NCBI GenBank assembly: GCA_947259485.1
Contig: CAMYLU010000012.1
Location: forward strand, 1 to 64,000
Source of the DNA: an uncultured Gammaproteobacteria bacterium
Lineage (GTDB): Bacteria; Pseudomonadota; Gammaproteobacteria; GCA-001735895
Direction of reading: 5' to 3'
Length of the DNA: 64,000 nt
Part shown: positions 54,264-64,000 of the stretch, piece after piece
How positions within the stretch are numbered: position 1 is the stretch's first letter
Layout: every line of letters begins with the position of its first letter
Position numbers and translations under genes: made by a program
The notes under the pieces: model-generated
Told to the model about the DNA's origin: nothing
The model's input: the letters and a program-made list of their open reading frames with translations, nothing else
Database searches by the model: none

Positions 54264-56131
54264 GCGGCCAGATCCGATGGTTTGGAACCAACCGCCACCC
54301 TGACGAAATGACCATCGCCGAGATCCATGAAATCCGTCTTCTCGATGCCGGCAATCGTAAACGGAAACTGCCATAAAGCGGGTTCGGAAGCGGCGGACTC
54401 GGTGATGGCTTCGAAGCTCAATGGTTGTGAGAGTTCTGGATGCGGTACTGCTGAAAGCAGGGCCTGCGTATAGGGATGTACCGGATTTTCGAACAGCCTG
54501 TCGCGCGGTGCTAGCTCGACGATACGCCCCCGGCACATTACCGCGATACGGTTGGCGATATAGTGGATCACCGCGAGATTATGCGAAATAAATATATAGG
54601 TAAGCCCCAGTTCCTGCTGCAGATCCTTGAGCAGATTCAACACCTGGGCCTGGATAGATACATCCAGCGCCGAAACCGGTTCGTCACAGATTATCAGGGC
54701 GGGCTGCAGCGCTAGCGCCCGTGCAATACCGATACGTTGACGTTGGCCACCTGAAAAACTGTGCGGATACCGATTCAGGAAACGCGGATCCATGCCAACC
54801 AGCCGCATCAACTCCGTCGCCATTTCACGTTGGTAATCCATGTCGCCCTTATCATGTACCACCAGCGGTTCACGCAGGATATCGAACACGGTCATGCGCG
54901 GATTCAAGGCGCTATAGGGATCCTGAAAAATAAACTGCATGTTGCGCCGGAAAGCAAGCAGGTCATCGCCATCGAGTGCTCGCACATCAATCGCCTGGCG
55001 GCCGTCGTGATAGATAATATCACCCTGGTCCGGCGTGATCGCACGCATGATAATCTTGCTCAAGGTGGTTTTGCCGCAACCGCTTTCACCTACCACTCCA
55101 AAACATTCACCGCGCTCGACTTCGAAAGAAACCTGGTCCACCGCGAGCAACTGCCGCGTTTTCGAGCTTGACCAGTTGCCGCCATGCAGATGATAAGTTT
55201 TGCTGAGATCCTTGACTCGCAAATGTGGTTCGCTGGCATTGGGCAACTGATCCGATGGGTGTTTATCAATCAGGGCCCCGGTTTCGGAATGGATCTCTCG
55301 CACCGGCACCAGTCGCTCACCCGGTTTCAGATCGAATCTCGGTACCGCGTGCATCAATGCCTTGAGGTATTCATGTTGCGGGTTTTCGAATAGATGCTTT
55401 AAAGGGCCGGCCTCCATGACCCTGCCGTGATACATCACGACAACCTGCTCTGCCATGTTGGCGACAACACCCAGGTCATGAGTAATCAGCAATAGCGCCA
55501 TACCCAACTCGGCCTGCAGTTCCCGGATTAGCTTGAGAATGCGCGCCTGGATCGTAACATCGAGCGCGGTGGTTGGCTCGTCGGCAATCATTAACGACGG
55601 ATGACATATCATCGCCATCGCAATCATCGCACGCTGCCGCAATCCACCCGAGAGTTCAAACGGAAACATATTCAAGGCCCTGGAGGGCTCGGCAAAGCCG
55701 ACTTGTTGCAGCATCGCCTCGGTCAGTTTCATGCCTTCCTCGCGACTCGCGTCGCGATGCAGAAACAGGGCCTCGCTAATCTGATCACCAATCGTATGTA
55801 CCGGCGACAGCGAAGTCATGGGTTCCTGAAAAATTATCGAGATACTGCCGCCACGAATCTGGCGCATTTGCGGGCTTTCCGGGTCGAGCTGCGCGATATC
55901 GACTCGCTGCCCGGTCTCCGGGCTATTGAATAGTATTTCGCCGGCACGTATCGTGGCGTTACGCGGCAGGATTCCCATGATCGCCTGCGAGGTAACCGAC
56001 TTGCCGGACCCCGATTCCCCGACCAGGGCGACGGTCTCGCCTTGGTTTACCTTGAAAGATACATCCTTGAGCGCAGGAACGGGGCTACCCTGCAGATCAA
56101 AATCTACCGCCAGATTGTTAACCTCTAGCAA
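54260..56131 (-). CDS. Fused two-domain ABC ATPase of Opp/Dpp-type transporter
   Basis: This 623-residue protein is a DppD-DppF fusion. The first ATPase (~1-270) has [23 protein letters not shown] and [12 protein letters not shown]. The second (~305-560) has [24 protein letters not shown] and [12 protein letters not shown]. Both ATP sites look complete, and each has the C-terminal oligopeptide extension ([24 protein letters not shown]). It powers the permease pair downstream. It is first in the operon ATPase, binding protein, OppB, OppC, methyltransferase, with overlaps or gaps of a few bp throughout. Confidence 0.93.
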   Translation of the reverse strand: MLEVNNLAVDFDLQGSPVPALKDVSFKVNQGETVALVGESGSGKSVTSQAIMGILPRNATIRAGEILFNSPETGQRVDIAQLDPESPQMRQIRGGSISIIFQEPMTSLSPVHTIGDQISEALFLHRDASREEGMKLTEAMLQQVGFAEPSRALNMFPFELSGGLRQRAMIAMAMICHPSLMIADEPTTALDVTIQARILKLIRELQAELGMALLLITHDLGVVANMAEQVVVMYHGRVMEAGPLKHLFENPQHEYLKALMHAVPRFDLKPGERLVPVREIHSETGALIDKHPSDQLPNASEPHLRVKDLSKTYHLHGGNWSSSKTRQLLAVDQVSFEVERGECFGVVGESGCGKTTLSKIIMRAITPDQGDIIYHDGRQAIDVRALDGDDLLAFRRNMQFIFQDPYSALNPRMTVFDILREPLVVHDKGDMDYQREMATELMRLVGMDPRFLNRYPHSFSGGQRQRIGIARALALQPALIICDEPVSALDVSIQAQVLNLLKDLQQELGLTYIFISHNLAVIHYIANRIAVMCRGRIVELAPRDRLFENPVHPYTQALLSAVPHPELSQPLSFEAITESAASEPALWQFPFTIAGIEKTDFMDLGDGHFVRVAVGSKPSDLAA

Positions 56132-56215
56132 GGCCGGTTGTTGGCTTTTGTCAACGATTTGAAACTCCTCGGTCGAACGGCTGCCTTTTACAGGCTATTA
56201 TTTTGCCATTATAAG

Positions 56216-57226
56216 TTATTTCTTGCGGTAATAACCCATATACCAGGCAGCGAATTTTTGCAATCCCTGTTCAATTGAAACGGTTGGTGTATAGCCGGTA
56301 TCCGCTACCAGGGCATCGATATCGGCAAAGGTATTCTCTACATCACCGGGCTGGGCAGGAAGCATTTCACGACTCGTTGTCTGACCGAAGGCCTGTTCCA
56401 TTAACTCGATATAATCCAGCAATTCAACCGGCTCTCCCCGCCCGATATTATAAATCCGCCACGGGGCGCGACTGCTCGAGGGGTCAGGGTGCTGGCCCGA
56501 CCAGTGGGGATTTTCTGCCGGCACGCGATCGAGGCAACGGATTACGCCGTCGACGATATCATCGATATAGGTGAAGTCACGACTGTGGCGACCCTGGTTG
56601 AACACCTTTATCGGCTTTCCCTGGATAATGGCGTCGGCAAATAATATGGGTGACATATCCGGTCTGCCCCAGGGGCCGTACACGGTAAAAAATCGCAATC
56701 CGGTGCAAGCAATCCGGTACAGATGGCTGTAGCTATGCGCCATTAATTCATTCGCCTTCTTGGTGGCTGCGTACAGCGAAACCGGGTGATCGACATTATC
56801 CGAGGTGCTGAAGGGAATCTTTTCGTTGGCACCGTAAACCGAGCTGGAAGATGCGTAAACCAGGTGTTCGATATCGTGATTGCGGCAGCATTCAAGCAAA
56901 TTGCCAAACCCGACCAGGTTGCTATCGATGTAGGCGCGCGGGTTTTCCAGTGAATAGCGCACACCGGCCTGTGCTGCCATATTAAGTACGCGCTCAAAAC
57001 CATTTTGCTTGAAAAGTTCTTCCATCGCGTTCGAATCCGCAAGATCCAACTCAACGAAGTGGAAGTTATCGTGGGCATTTAATTGCGCAAGACGAGCCTG
57101 TTTCAGACCAACATCGTAGTAGTCATTGAGATTGTCGATACCAACAACTTCATCGCCGCGCTGACATAACTTGTCGGCAAGCGCATAGCCAATAAATCCG
57201 GCGGCACCGGTGACCAGTAATTTCAT
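56216..57226 (-). CDS. Nucleotide-sugar epimerase (UDP-glucuronate 4-epimerase-like)
   Basis: This is a 336-residue extended short-chain dehydrogenase. NAD is bound by TGAAGFIG (~6-13). The catalytic Ser/Tyr/Lys lie in ASSSSVYG and YAATKKANE, and FFTVYGPWGRPDM is the substrate loop of the UDP-GlcA/UDP-GalA epimerase group. It probably interconverts UDP-glucuronate and UDP-galacturonate for a surface polysaccharide. It closes the glycan region and is separated from the ABC importer operon by 84 bp, in the same direction. Confidence 0.9.
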   Translation of the reverse strand: MKLLVTGAAGFIGYALADKLCQRGDEVVGIDNLNDYYDVGLKQARLAQLNAHDNFHFVELDLADSNAMEELFKQNGFERVLNMAAQAGVRYSLENPRAYIDSNLVGFGNLLECCRNHDIEHLVYASSSSVYGANEKIPFSTSDNVDHPVSLYAATKKANELMAHSYSHLYRIACTGLRFFTVYGPWGRPDMSPILFADAIIQGKPIKVFNQGRHSRDFTYIDDIVDGVIRCLDRVPAENPHWSGQHPDPSSSRAPWRIYNIGRGEPVELLDYIELMEQAFGQTTSREMLPAQPGDVENTFADIDALVADTGYTPTVSIEQGLQKFAAWYMGYYRKK

Positions 57227-57265
57227 ATCTCTCCATCGCTAATGCGCGACATCGCGCAGGCCTGC

Positions 57266-57886
57266 TTAACGCGCAACCAGGAAAGACTTAACGCTGAAAC
57301 GTTTTATCGGGCCTACCCGGTGCGCTAACAATATCAATGCGATAATCGCATATATCGTCGGTTCGAGGTAGTCGGCTTTGACCAGCCAGACAAAATGCAG
57401 TATGCCAAGCGAAATGATCAGGTAGACCAGTTGGTGCAGGGTTTTCCACTTTTTACCGAGGCGGCGCATCATCGCCTGGTTGGAGGTAATCGCCAATGGC
57501 AACATTAACATCAGCGCGCTGAAGCCGAGTGTTATGTAAGGACGCTCGACGATATCCTCGATCATTCCGACCAGGTCGAGCGAATGATCGGCGATAAACC
57601 AGATCGAAAAATGACAACAGCCGTAGAAGAAGGTGTAAAGACCCAGTATGCGACGAAACCGGACAAATGCCGCCTGGCCGGTCCACTGTCGTAACGGGCT
57701 AATGCTGAGAGTAATCAACAACAGGCGCAGGGTCCAGTCACCCGTTTCATGGGTCAGTTTTTCGACCGGGTTTGCACCCAGTCCATCGTTAAAAGCTGCC
57801 CATAGCAAGGCGCTGAAAGGTATTAGGCAAAGCAGGTGGATCACCGGCTTGGCGTAAACCGACTTAAGCGCCGCGGTGAACCACAT
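57266..57886 (-). CDS. msrQ: MsrQ, haem-binding membrane subunit of MsrPQ
   Basis: This 206-residue membrane protein (formerly YedZ) has about six helices and haem-ligand His residues in YGCCHFSIW and LHQLVYLIIS, within the ferric-reductase-like fold. It passes electrons from the respiratory chain or flavin reductase to periplasmic MsrP. It starts 1 bp after the msrP stop. Confidence 0.94.
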   Translation of the reverse strand: MWFTAALKSVYAKPVIHLLCLIPFSALLWAAFNDGLGANPVEKLTHETGDWTLRLLLITLSISPLRQWTGQAAFVRFRRILGLYTFFYGCCHFSIWFIADHSLDLVGMIEDIVERPYITLGFSALMLMLPLAITSNQAMMRRLGKKWKTLHQLVYLIISLGILHFVWLVKADYLEPTIYAIIALILLAHRVGPIKRFSVKSFLVAR

Positions 57887-57887
57887 G

Positions 57888-58829
57888 TTAGAAATTGACG
57901 GTCAGGTCCAGGTCGTCGTATAGCTCGGCGACTTCTTCCCCGTAGCCGTTGAACATCAACGTTTCGCGTTTGAAAATCTCACCGATACGGCGCTCTTTCT
58001 TTTGCGACCAGCGCGGATGGTTAACCTCGGGATTAACATTCGAGTAAAATCCATACTCCCCGGGTGCAGCCATGTTCCATGACGTCAGTGGCTGTTCCTC
58101 GCTGAACTCGATACCGACAATCGACTTGATGCTTTTGAAGCCGTATTTCCACGGCACCACCAGCCGAATCGGCGCGCCATTTTGATTGGGCATGGTCTTG
58201 CCGTACATACCGACCGACAGAATCGTCAACGGATGCATCGCCTCGGCGATGGTCAAACCCTCACGGTAAGGCCAGTTTAATACCGCACGTTGCTGTCCAG
58301 GCATGCGCACCGGATCATGCAAGGTCTTGAAACCGATGTATTTGGCTTTCGCGGTCGGCTCAAAAGTTTTCAAGATGGATCCCAACGGAATACCGAGCCA
58401 TGGAATGACCATTGACCAGGCCTCGACACAGCGCAACCGGTAAATACGTTCCTCAATCGGAAACGGCCTGACCATATCTTCGAGGCCATAGGTGCCTGGT
58501 TTTGCACATTCCCCGCTAACCGTGATCTGCCAGTCATCAGTTTTAAAGCGCTTTGAATGTTTCTTCGGGTCTTCCTTGCCGGTACCGAACTCGTAAAAGT
58601 TGTTGTAGCTGGTGGCATCTTCTTCTTCGGTAATTTCCTCGTCCAGTGATACCGCCTTTTTCTTGTAGTCTCCGATCTCGAGCGAAGCCTGTGCGGCCGC
58701 CCAGGGATTTAACAGCAGCGCGCCACCAATGGTACCTGCCGCTTTCATGAACTCCCGTCGCCTCAGGTACAATGACTCTGGCGTTACCTCGGATTCCGGG
58801 ATCTCCCAGCGTTTCTTAATCTTGATCAT
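57888..58829 (-). CDS. msrP: MsrP, periplasmic methionine sulfoxide reductase
   Basis: This 313-residue molybdenum enzyme (formerly YedY) reduces methionine sulfoxides in periplasmic proteins. It carries a Tat signal, YLRRREFMKAAG (R24/R25), with a hydrophobic stretch ending in AAAQA. The molybdenum-binding Cys is C134 (RLRCVEAW), and WKYGFKSIKSI is conserved. It is first of the msrPQ pair. The 181-bp upstream gap to purL shows nothing further. Confidence 0.95.
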   Translation of the reverse strand: MIKIKKRWEIPESEVTPESLYLRRREFMKAAGTIGGALLLNPWAAAQASLEIGDYKKKAVSLDEEITEEEDATSYNNFYEFGTGKEDPKKHSKRFKTDDWQITVSGECAKPGTYGLEDMVRPFPIEERIYRLRCVEAWSMVIPWLGIPLGSILKTFEPTAKAKYIGFKTLHDPVRMPGQQRAVLNWPYREGLTIAEAMHPLTILSVGMYGKTMPNQNGAPIRLVVPWKYGFKSIKSIVGIEFSEEQPLTSWNMAAPGEYGFYSNVNPEVNHPRWSQKKERRIGEIFKRETLMFNGYGEEVAELYDDLDLTVNF

Positions 58830-59010
58830 TTTCAGCCCTTTATTATCGAATAGTTTCTAGACATCGCCCGCACCCACTAGTTCCAACTTGCAAACAAATC
58901 GCCGCTGTTATCACTCCAACACTGCGAGACGAGTGCAATTGTCCTGGCGTACTGATAGATCCCAACACAGAGGAAGACTGAGATCGTCAGCTAAGGTGAA
59001 ATCATAACGC

Positions 59011-62000
59011 TTAATCAATCCACAGCCGCGCGTTACGGAACATACGCATCCATGGGCCGTATTCACCCCACTCACGTGGATGCCAGGAATTCTGCACGCT
59101 GCGAAAGATTCGCTCGGGGTGCGGCATCATGATAGTAAATCGTCCATCGTCGTTGCTAAAGCCGTTCAACCCGAGCTCCGATCCATTCGGGTTGAGTGGA
59201 TAAATTTCACTGGCCTCACCCGTGCCATCGACATAACGCATGCAGGCGAGCTTGCGCTCGAGCAACTCGGTAGCAGAGTAATCCCGGGTTTCAATGCGCC
59301 CTTCGCCATGCGCGACCACGACCGGCATCATCGAGCCCTGCATTGCATCGAGAAAAAGCGAGCTCGATTCGAGTATTTCAGCCATTACGAAACGCGCTTC
59401 GAATTGCTCCGATTTATTGCGCACGAAACGCGGCCAGTGAGCCGCACCCGGAATCATTTGATAGAGGTTTGACATCATCTGGCAGCCGTTACAAATACCG
59501 AGCCCGAAACTGTCCTCGCGATTAAAAAATTCAGAGAATTCGTCAAAGGCACGGCTATTGTACAGAATCGATTTCGACCAGCCCTCCCCCGCTCCGAGCA
59601 CATCGCCATAGGAAAAACCCCCGCAAGCAGCAATGCCCTGAAAATCTGCAAGGCTCAGGCGCCCGGCGATAATGTCGCTCATATGGACATCGATTGCGCT
59701 GAAACCAGCGCGGTCAAAAGCGGCCGCCATTTCGACCTGCCCGTTGACACCTTCCTCGCGCAGTACCGCGATCCTCGGCTTCGCAGCGCCACCGAGAGGC
59801 GCACAAATATCTTCGCCGGGATCGAAACTCAGTGCCGAGAAAAGTTTGGCGGGCTGCCCTGGCTGAATTAAATCGAACTCCTGTTGCGCGCATTCCGGAT
59901 TATCGCGCAGTAACTGCATCTGCAACGAGGTTTGCGCCCAGGCACGCTGCAAATCAACAATAGATTCATCGATAACTACTTCACCGGAATGAACCAGGCG
60001 CAACTGTTCATCGTGCCGCGGTTCACCGATTCGATGGTAGATATGATCGAGGTCTGCATCCCGAATCATTGCTTCGACCGCGGGTAAATCCGCCTCTCGT
60101 GCCTGCATCACCATACCCAGTTCTTCGGCAAACAATACAGCCAGCACGTCGTCACCAAGGCTGGTGATATCACAATGCAAACCGCTATGACCGGCAAAGG
60201 CCATTTCGCATAGTGTCACCATCAGCCCACCGTCAGAGCGATCATGGTAAGCGAGTACCAACCCCTGCTCGAGCATCAGTTGCAGGGTATTAAATGCCCG
60301 CTTGAAGAGCCCCGCGTCGTCAAGGTCCGGCCCCTGTGCGCCGGTTTGATCATAGACCTGGGTCAGGGCCGAGGCCCCGAGACGATTCCGACCCTCACCC
60401 AGATCAAGCATCAACAGGCATGTATTTTCGTTATCACGCTTGATCTCGGGCGTGACCGTCTTGCGTACGTCGGCAACCGGAGCGAACGCGGAGATAATCA
60501 GCGATAGCGGCGCGGTCACCGATTTCTCCAGGGATTCTTCATTCCAGCGTGTCTGCATCGATAGCGAATCCTTGCCGACCGGGATCGTGATACCGAGTTC
60601 CGGGCACAGTTCCAGACCGACCGCCTTTACCGTATCGAACAGGCGCGCGTCTTCTCCCGGATGACCGGCAGCTGCCATCCAGTTAGCGGACAACACCGTG
60701 CGCGACAGGTCCCCTACCCAGGCCGACCCCATATTGGTCAGGGCTTCACCGATCGCAATGCGTCCGGCGGCAGGGGCATCGAGCAAAGCCAGTGGTGTGC
60801 GCTCACCCATGCTCATGACTTCCCCACTGTAACCCCGGTAATCGCTGAGGGTTACCGAGGCATCGGCAACCGCAACCTGCCAGGGACCGACCATCTGGTC
60901 TCGGGCCACCAGGCCACTGACCGAACGATCGCCAATACTGATAAGGAAGGTTTTATCCGCGACCGTGGGCAAGCGCAGTACCCGGTACAGCGCATCTTTG
61001 AGTTCGACTCCGTTACGATCAAACTCGGGCTGCCGGAATTGAAGATGCTCGACATCACGATGCATCTTCGGCGGTTTGCCGAGCAACACCTCCAGTGGCA
61101 GGTCTACCGGGGTATTGTCAAACCGGGGATCCTTGACCTGCAAGCGGGGCTCCTCGGTTGCTTTACCCAGCACCGCGTAAATACAACGCTCTCGCTCGCA
61201 CAGTGCGATAAATTCTTCGAGGCGTTCATCGCCAACCGCAAGCACATAACGCTCCTGACTTTCATTGCACCAGATTTCCATCGGTGACATGCCGGGCTCG
61301 TCATTGGGGACGCGCCTTAAATCGAGTTCTGCACCGCGTCCTGCATCGTTGACCAGCTCGGGTAGAGCATTGGAGAGACCGCCTGCGCCAACATCGTGAA
61401 TCGACAGGATCGGATTTTCTGCTGCTTGCGCAAAACAGCGATCGATCACTTCCTGCACCCGACGTTGCATTTCCGGGTTGCCACGCTGCACCGAGGCGAA
61501 GTCGAGCTGTTCGCTGCTGCTACCGCTCGCCATCGACGAAGCCGCCCCGCCACCGAGTCCAATCAGCATCGCCGGCCCCCCGAGCACAATCACGTTAGCG
61601 CCGGGAGGAATATCCTGCTTGTCGACATGTTCCCGTCGGATCAAGCCGACACCACCGGCGACCATGATCGGTTTATGGTAACCGCGCAGTTCCGAGCCGG
61701 TTTCGTTGACCACGCTTTGTTCGTAGGTGCGAAAATAACCACAGGTATTTGGACGACCAAACTCGTTATTGAACGACGCCGCCCCGATCGGTCCTTCAAG
61801 CATGATATCTAGCGCGGAAGCAATGCGCCCCGGCTTACCATTCTCCTGCTCCCAGGGCTGCTCAAAACCCGGGATCTTCAGGTTCGAAACCGAGAAACCG
61901 CAAAGCCCTGCCTTCGGCTTCGATCCGGTACCGGTGGCGCCTTCGTCACGTATTTCGCCACCGGAGCCGGTCGCCGCACCCGGAAACGGGGATATCGCGG

Positions 62001-62880
62001 TCGGGTGATTATGCGTTTCAACTTTCATCAGGATATCGAGCTGTGTTTCTTCATCCCGATAACCGGCATCCGTTGGTGAAGGTTCAAAGCGGTTGACCTG
62101 GAAACCCTCGATTACCGCCGAATTATCGTGGTATGCCGACAGGATACCTTCACTGTGCTGCACGTAGGTGTGCTTGATCATGTTAAACAGGGACTGTTCC
62201 TGGTCGACGCCATCAATGGTCCAGCTCGCATTAAAAATTTTATGACGGCAATGCTCGGAATTAGCCTGCGCAAACATCATCAGCTCGACATCGATCGGAT
62301 TTCTCCCCAGTTCGGCATAGGCTTCAACCAGGTAATCGATTTCATCCGGCGAAAGCGCAAGACCAAGATCGATATTGGCCTGTGCGAGCGCCGCGTGACC
62401 CTGCATGCCGGTATCAATCTCCCTCAAAGGCCTGGGCTGATGGGTTTGAAACAGAGCCGCGCAGTCATCGAGGTGGGTAAACACGGTTTCAATCATACGA
62501 TCGTGTAGCAGCTCAGCAGGCACCTCGTCAGCGGTATCCACTGTATAGAGGATGCCGCGTTCGATGCGATTTACTTGCCCAAGGCCACAGTTGTGCGCGA
62601 TATCGGTTGCCTTGCTGGCCCAGGGAGAAATTGTCCCCACGCGGGGTACCACGTAGAATTCTTTGCCGTTGGCGCACGCGGGGTCCTGCGCCGGGCCATA
62701 GGCCAATAGGTTTCGCAGAACCGTTAATTGGGTCTCATCAAGATTGTTATCGCCGATATCGACAAGATGAATAAAGTGACTACTGAGCCCGTTAACCTTA
62801 ATTCCCGCGTCGCTCAGTTTTTGTTCTAGTTTTCTAAGTCTGAATTCAGAATGTGCCGGGCTACCGGGCAGGCTTAGCAT
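59011..62880 (-). CDS. purL: Phosphoribosylformylglycinamidine synthase
   Basis: This 1289-residue single-chain enzyme converts FGAR to FGAM with glutamine and ATP in purine synthesis. It has an N-terminal PurS-like region (~1-140), a linker and the two AIR-synthase-type ATP domains ([36 protein letters not shown]). The C-terminal glutaminase domain carries the nucleophile C1130 ([10 protein letters not shown]) and the His/Glu in [10 protein letters not shown]. Length matches E. coli PurL (1295). Confidence 0.97.
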   Translation of the reverse strand: MLSLPGSPAHSEFRLRKLEQKLSDAGIKVNGLSSHFIHLVDIGDNNLDETQLTVLRNLLAYGPAQDPACANGKEFYVVPRVGTISPWASKATDIAHNCGLGQVNRIERGILYTVDTADEVPAELLHDRMIETVFTHLDDCAALFQTHQPRPLREIDTGMQGHAALAQANIDLGLALSPDEIDYLVEAYAELGRNPIDVELMMFAQANSEHCRHKIFNASWTIDGVDQEQSLFNMIKHTYVQHSEGILSAYHDNSAVIEGFQVNRFEPSPTDAGYRDEETQLDILMKVETHNHPTAISPFPGAATGSGGEIRDEGATGTGSKPKAGLCGFSVSNLKIPGFEQPWEQENGKPGRIASALDIMLEGPIGAASFNNEFGRPNTCGYFRTYEQSVVNETGSELRGYHKPIMVAGGVGLIRREHVDKQDIPPGANVIVLGGPAMLIGLGGGAASSMASGSSSEQLDFASVQRGNPEMQRRVQEVIDRCFAQAAENPILSIHDVGAGGLSNALPELVNDAGRGAELDLRRVPNDEPGMSPMEIWCNESQERYVLAVGDERLEEFIALCERERCIYAVLGKATEEPRLQVKDPRFDNTPVDLPLEVLLGKPPKMHRDVEHLQFRQPEFDRNGVELKDALYRVLRLPTVADKTFLISIGDRSVSGLVARDQMVGPWQVAVADASVTLSDYRGYSGEVMSMGERTPLALLDAPAAGRIAIGEALTNMGSAWVGDLSRTVLSANWMAAAGHPGEDARLFDTVKAVGLELCPELGITIPVGKDSLSMQTRWNEESLEKSVTAPLSLIISAFAPVADVRKTVTPEIKRDNENTCLLMLDLGEGRNRLGASALTQVYDQTGAQGPDLDDAGLFKRAFNTLQLMLEQGLVLAYHDRSDGGLMVTLCEMAFAGHSGLHCDITSLGDDVLAVLFAEELGMVMQAREADLPAVEAMIRDADLDHIYHRIGEPRHDEQLRLVHSGEVVIDESIVDLQRAWAQTSLQMQLLRDNPECAQQEFDLIQPGQPAKLFSALSFDPGEDICAPLGGAAKPRIAVLREEGVNGQVEMAAAFDRAGFSAIDVHMSDIIAGRLSLADFQGIAACGGFSYGDVLGAGEGWSKSILYNSRAFDEFSEFFNREDSFGLGICNGCQMMSNLYQMIPGAAHWPRFVRNKSEQFEARFVMAEILESSSLFLDAMQGSMMPVVVAHGEGRIETRDYSATELLERKLACMRYVDGTGEASEIYPLNPNGSELGLNGFSNDDGRFTIMMPHPERIFRSVQNSWHPREWGEYGPWMRMFRNARLWID

Positions 62881-62969
62881 GTTCTATCAGGTCACTTGGC
62901 GGGGATGAAAAGGTGCGCAGATAATAACGGAAAACACCGATGGCTCCAACACAAAAGCGCCCCCGGCTA

Positions 62970-63551
62970 TTAATTCTCGGCAAACGACAGGGTATGGTAA
63001 CGGTGGAAGCGGATGCTGTCCGACCAGTGTCCGGCCGGAAGTCCGGCTTTTTGCATCAATTCCCCGAGAAATTCGTCCGCAGACGGCAGTTTTTCCCATA
63101 CCTTGGGTAAAAAAGTTGACCGGTAGCCCCGGTCTTCCATCAGCAAACCGTCCACGCCTGGTTCCAGTTCATCCAGCAGCGATTGTCGCGAAGCAGCTTC
63201 GACCGGCTCAAGTTTTGATAGCACCGAGATTTCGATGTGTAAATCATTAACTTCGGTACTATCGACCTTGCCGAATCGATGGTCTCGAAACGCGGCATTG
63301 AAAGCCGAACTGGTGACCGCCAGGACCAGTGGGTCTGTCGCCTGCAACGAACCGATACAGCCGCGCAAATCACCAAAACGGGTCAGGGTAATGAAAACAG
63401 CCGCTTCGATTCGCAAGTTATCTTCGAAACCCGTGACATCGAGCTGCAACGGCCGGCCCGATTCAAGGCCGGAATGAATCGACTGGCGTGCGATATCAAG
63501 CAAGCGGACCTGCTCATCCGCGCTTAGATCAACGCAAAGCGAAGGCTGCAT
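62970..63551 (-). CDS. AMMECR1 domain protein (AmmeMemoRadiSam system protein A)
   Basis: This ~193-residue protein is an AMMECR1 family member. The hallmark is the LRGCIGSL motif; FRDHRFGKV and the C-terminal HRYHTLSF region are also typical. The proposed ATG at 63551 lies 23 bp inside the Memo-like gene; an in-frame start at 63614 would overlap by 86 bp. In many genomes AMMECR1, Memo and a radical SAM protein are found together. Here the first two are adjacent and overlapping; the radical SAM gene is not seen within the window. The biochemical activity of the set is not established. Confidence 0.85.
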   Translation of the reverse strand: MQPSLCVDLSADEQVRLLDIARQSIHSGLESGRPLQLDVTGFEDNLRIEAAVFITLTRFGDLRGCIGSLQATDPLVLAVTSSAFNAAFRDHRFGKVDSTEVNDLHIEISVLSKLEPVEAASRQSLLDELEPGVDGLLMEDRGYRSTFLPKVWEKLPSADEFLGELMQKAGLPAGHWSDSIRFHRYHTLSFAEN

Positions 63552-64000
63552 AGCCCACCACTCGATCCGGTTTTCCCGCGGTATCTCCGGAATTGCAGGC
63601 ATGTAGCAGATCAATTTCTAACGGACGACATTCTGCCGAAGCCATTAAACCGTTAATCGCTCTCGCACCACAAGCCTGTTCACCTTTGAGCGAGGTCGAT
63701 TTATGTAAAATTTTATCGCAGGTGCCGGCATCGACTCGCTGCGCCTCGGCGTAATTCAAGAAATGCGACAGGTCGGAACTGATGACGATCAGTGTCTGCG
63801 GATCATCCGCGAGTGCATCGATAACCGCTGCAACTTGGCTGGCGTTGGCACCGCCCACTACTACCGGGATCAGCGTAAAATCATTCAACACCGTTTGCAG
63901 GAACGGTAACTGAACTTCGAGGCTGTGCTCTTCGCGATGTGCTTCGTCCGAGACCTGAACGCCAGGCAAGCTGCGGATATCGGCTAATCCCTTCACGTCC
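63529..64000 (-). CDS. Memo-like protein (AmmeMemoRadiSam system protein B), 5' end cut by window
   Basis: This is the C-terminal ~157 residues of a Memo family protein; the frame is open to the right edge and family members are ~260-280 residues long. Visible landmarks are EHSLEVQLPFLQ, PVVVGG, the SSDLSHFLNYAEA motif and a C-terminal Cys in HACNSGDTAGKPDRVVGYAAFAL. Memo resembles extradiol dioxygenases and, in eukaryotes, binds copper. It overlaps the AMMECR1 gene. Confidence 0.85.
   Translation of the reverse strand, partial: DVKGLADIRSLPGVQVSDEAHREEHSLEVQLPFLQTVLNDFTLIPVVVGGANASQVAAVIDALADDPQTLIVISSDLSHFLNYAEAQRVDAGTCDKILHKSTSLKGEQACGARAINGLMASAECRPLEIDLLHACNSGDTAGKPDRVVGYAAFALR

Overview
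The window looks like a chromosomal segment of a free-living gammaproteobacterium with medium GC content. I cannot place it below class level from sequence alone. The supports are E. coli-type forms of PepN, single-chain PurL, fused RlmKL, MnmH, EttA and MsrPQ, a prfB-lysS pair with the classical +1 frameshift site in prfB, and a SucAB pair. There are no phage or transposase genes, no rRNA or tRNA genes and no CRISPR array. Mobile DNA is limited to small palindromic elements.

Layout. 1-1.1 kb: the end of a phosphate-transport (pst) operon carrying two different PstB-type ATPases. 1.2-5.8 kb: a 2-phosphoglycerate-kinase-like protein, a histidine phosphatase, a dimeric dUTPase and an SLC13-type permease. 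5.8-9.5 kb: a palindromic repeat, lysS, prfB and a coiled-coil protein of unknown function. 9.5-20 kb: a 1204-residue multi-PAS histidine kinase, an ornithine-decarboxylase-like enzyme, an RpfE-like protein, pepN, ndk, a HAD phosphatase and a small membrane protein. 20-29 kb: guaC, a membrane-domain/flavin disulfide reductase fusion, mnmH-rlmKL and a DUF1631 protein. 29-37.6 kb: sucB and sucA, ettA with an overlapping AAA ATPase, and an aldehyde dehydrogenase.

37.7-57.2 kb is the most unusual part and reads as an envelope-glycan and signalling locus. It holds a degenerate methyltransferase, a cyclic-nucleotide-binding protein, an HD phosphohydrolase and a convergent membrane class III nucleotidyl cyclase. 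Then come two paralogous MurG-like glycosyltransferases and a polysaccharide-deacetylase-like protein in one translationally coupled operon, a histidine phosphatase and a GT4 glycosyltransferase, and a divergent ABC exporter whose nucleotide-binding domain is expanded by an internal duplication and has lost key catalytic residues. A five-gene Opp/Dpp-type import operon ending in a methyltransferase and a nucleotide-sugar epimerase follow. The proposal that these form one cyclic-nucleotide-linked glycan assembly and export system is inference from gene order.

57.2-64 kb returns to conserved functions: msrQ-msrP (periplasmic methionine sulfoxide repair), purL, and an AMMECR1/Memo gene pair whose Memo member runs off the right edge. 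Small palindromes recur at 5.85, 21.4 and 44.4-44.7 kb, and one of them contains the stop codon of the deacetylase gene. All intergenic gaps not listed are under 300 bp, and I saw nothing certain in them.
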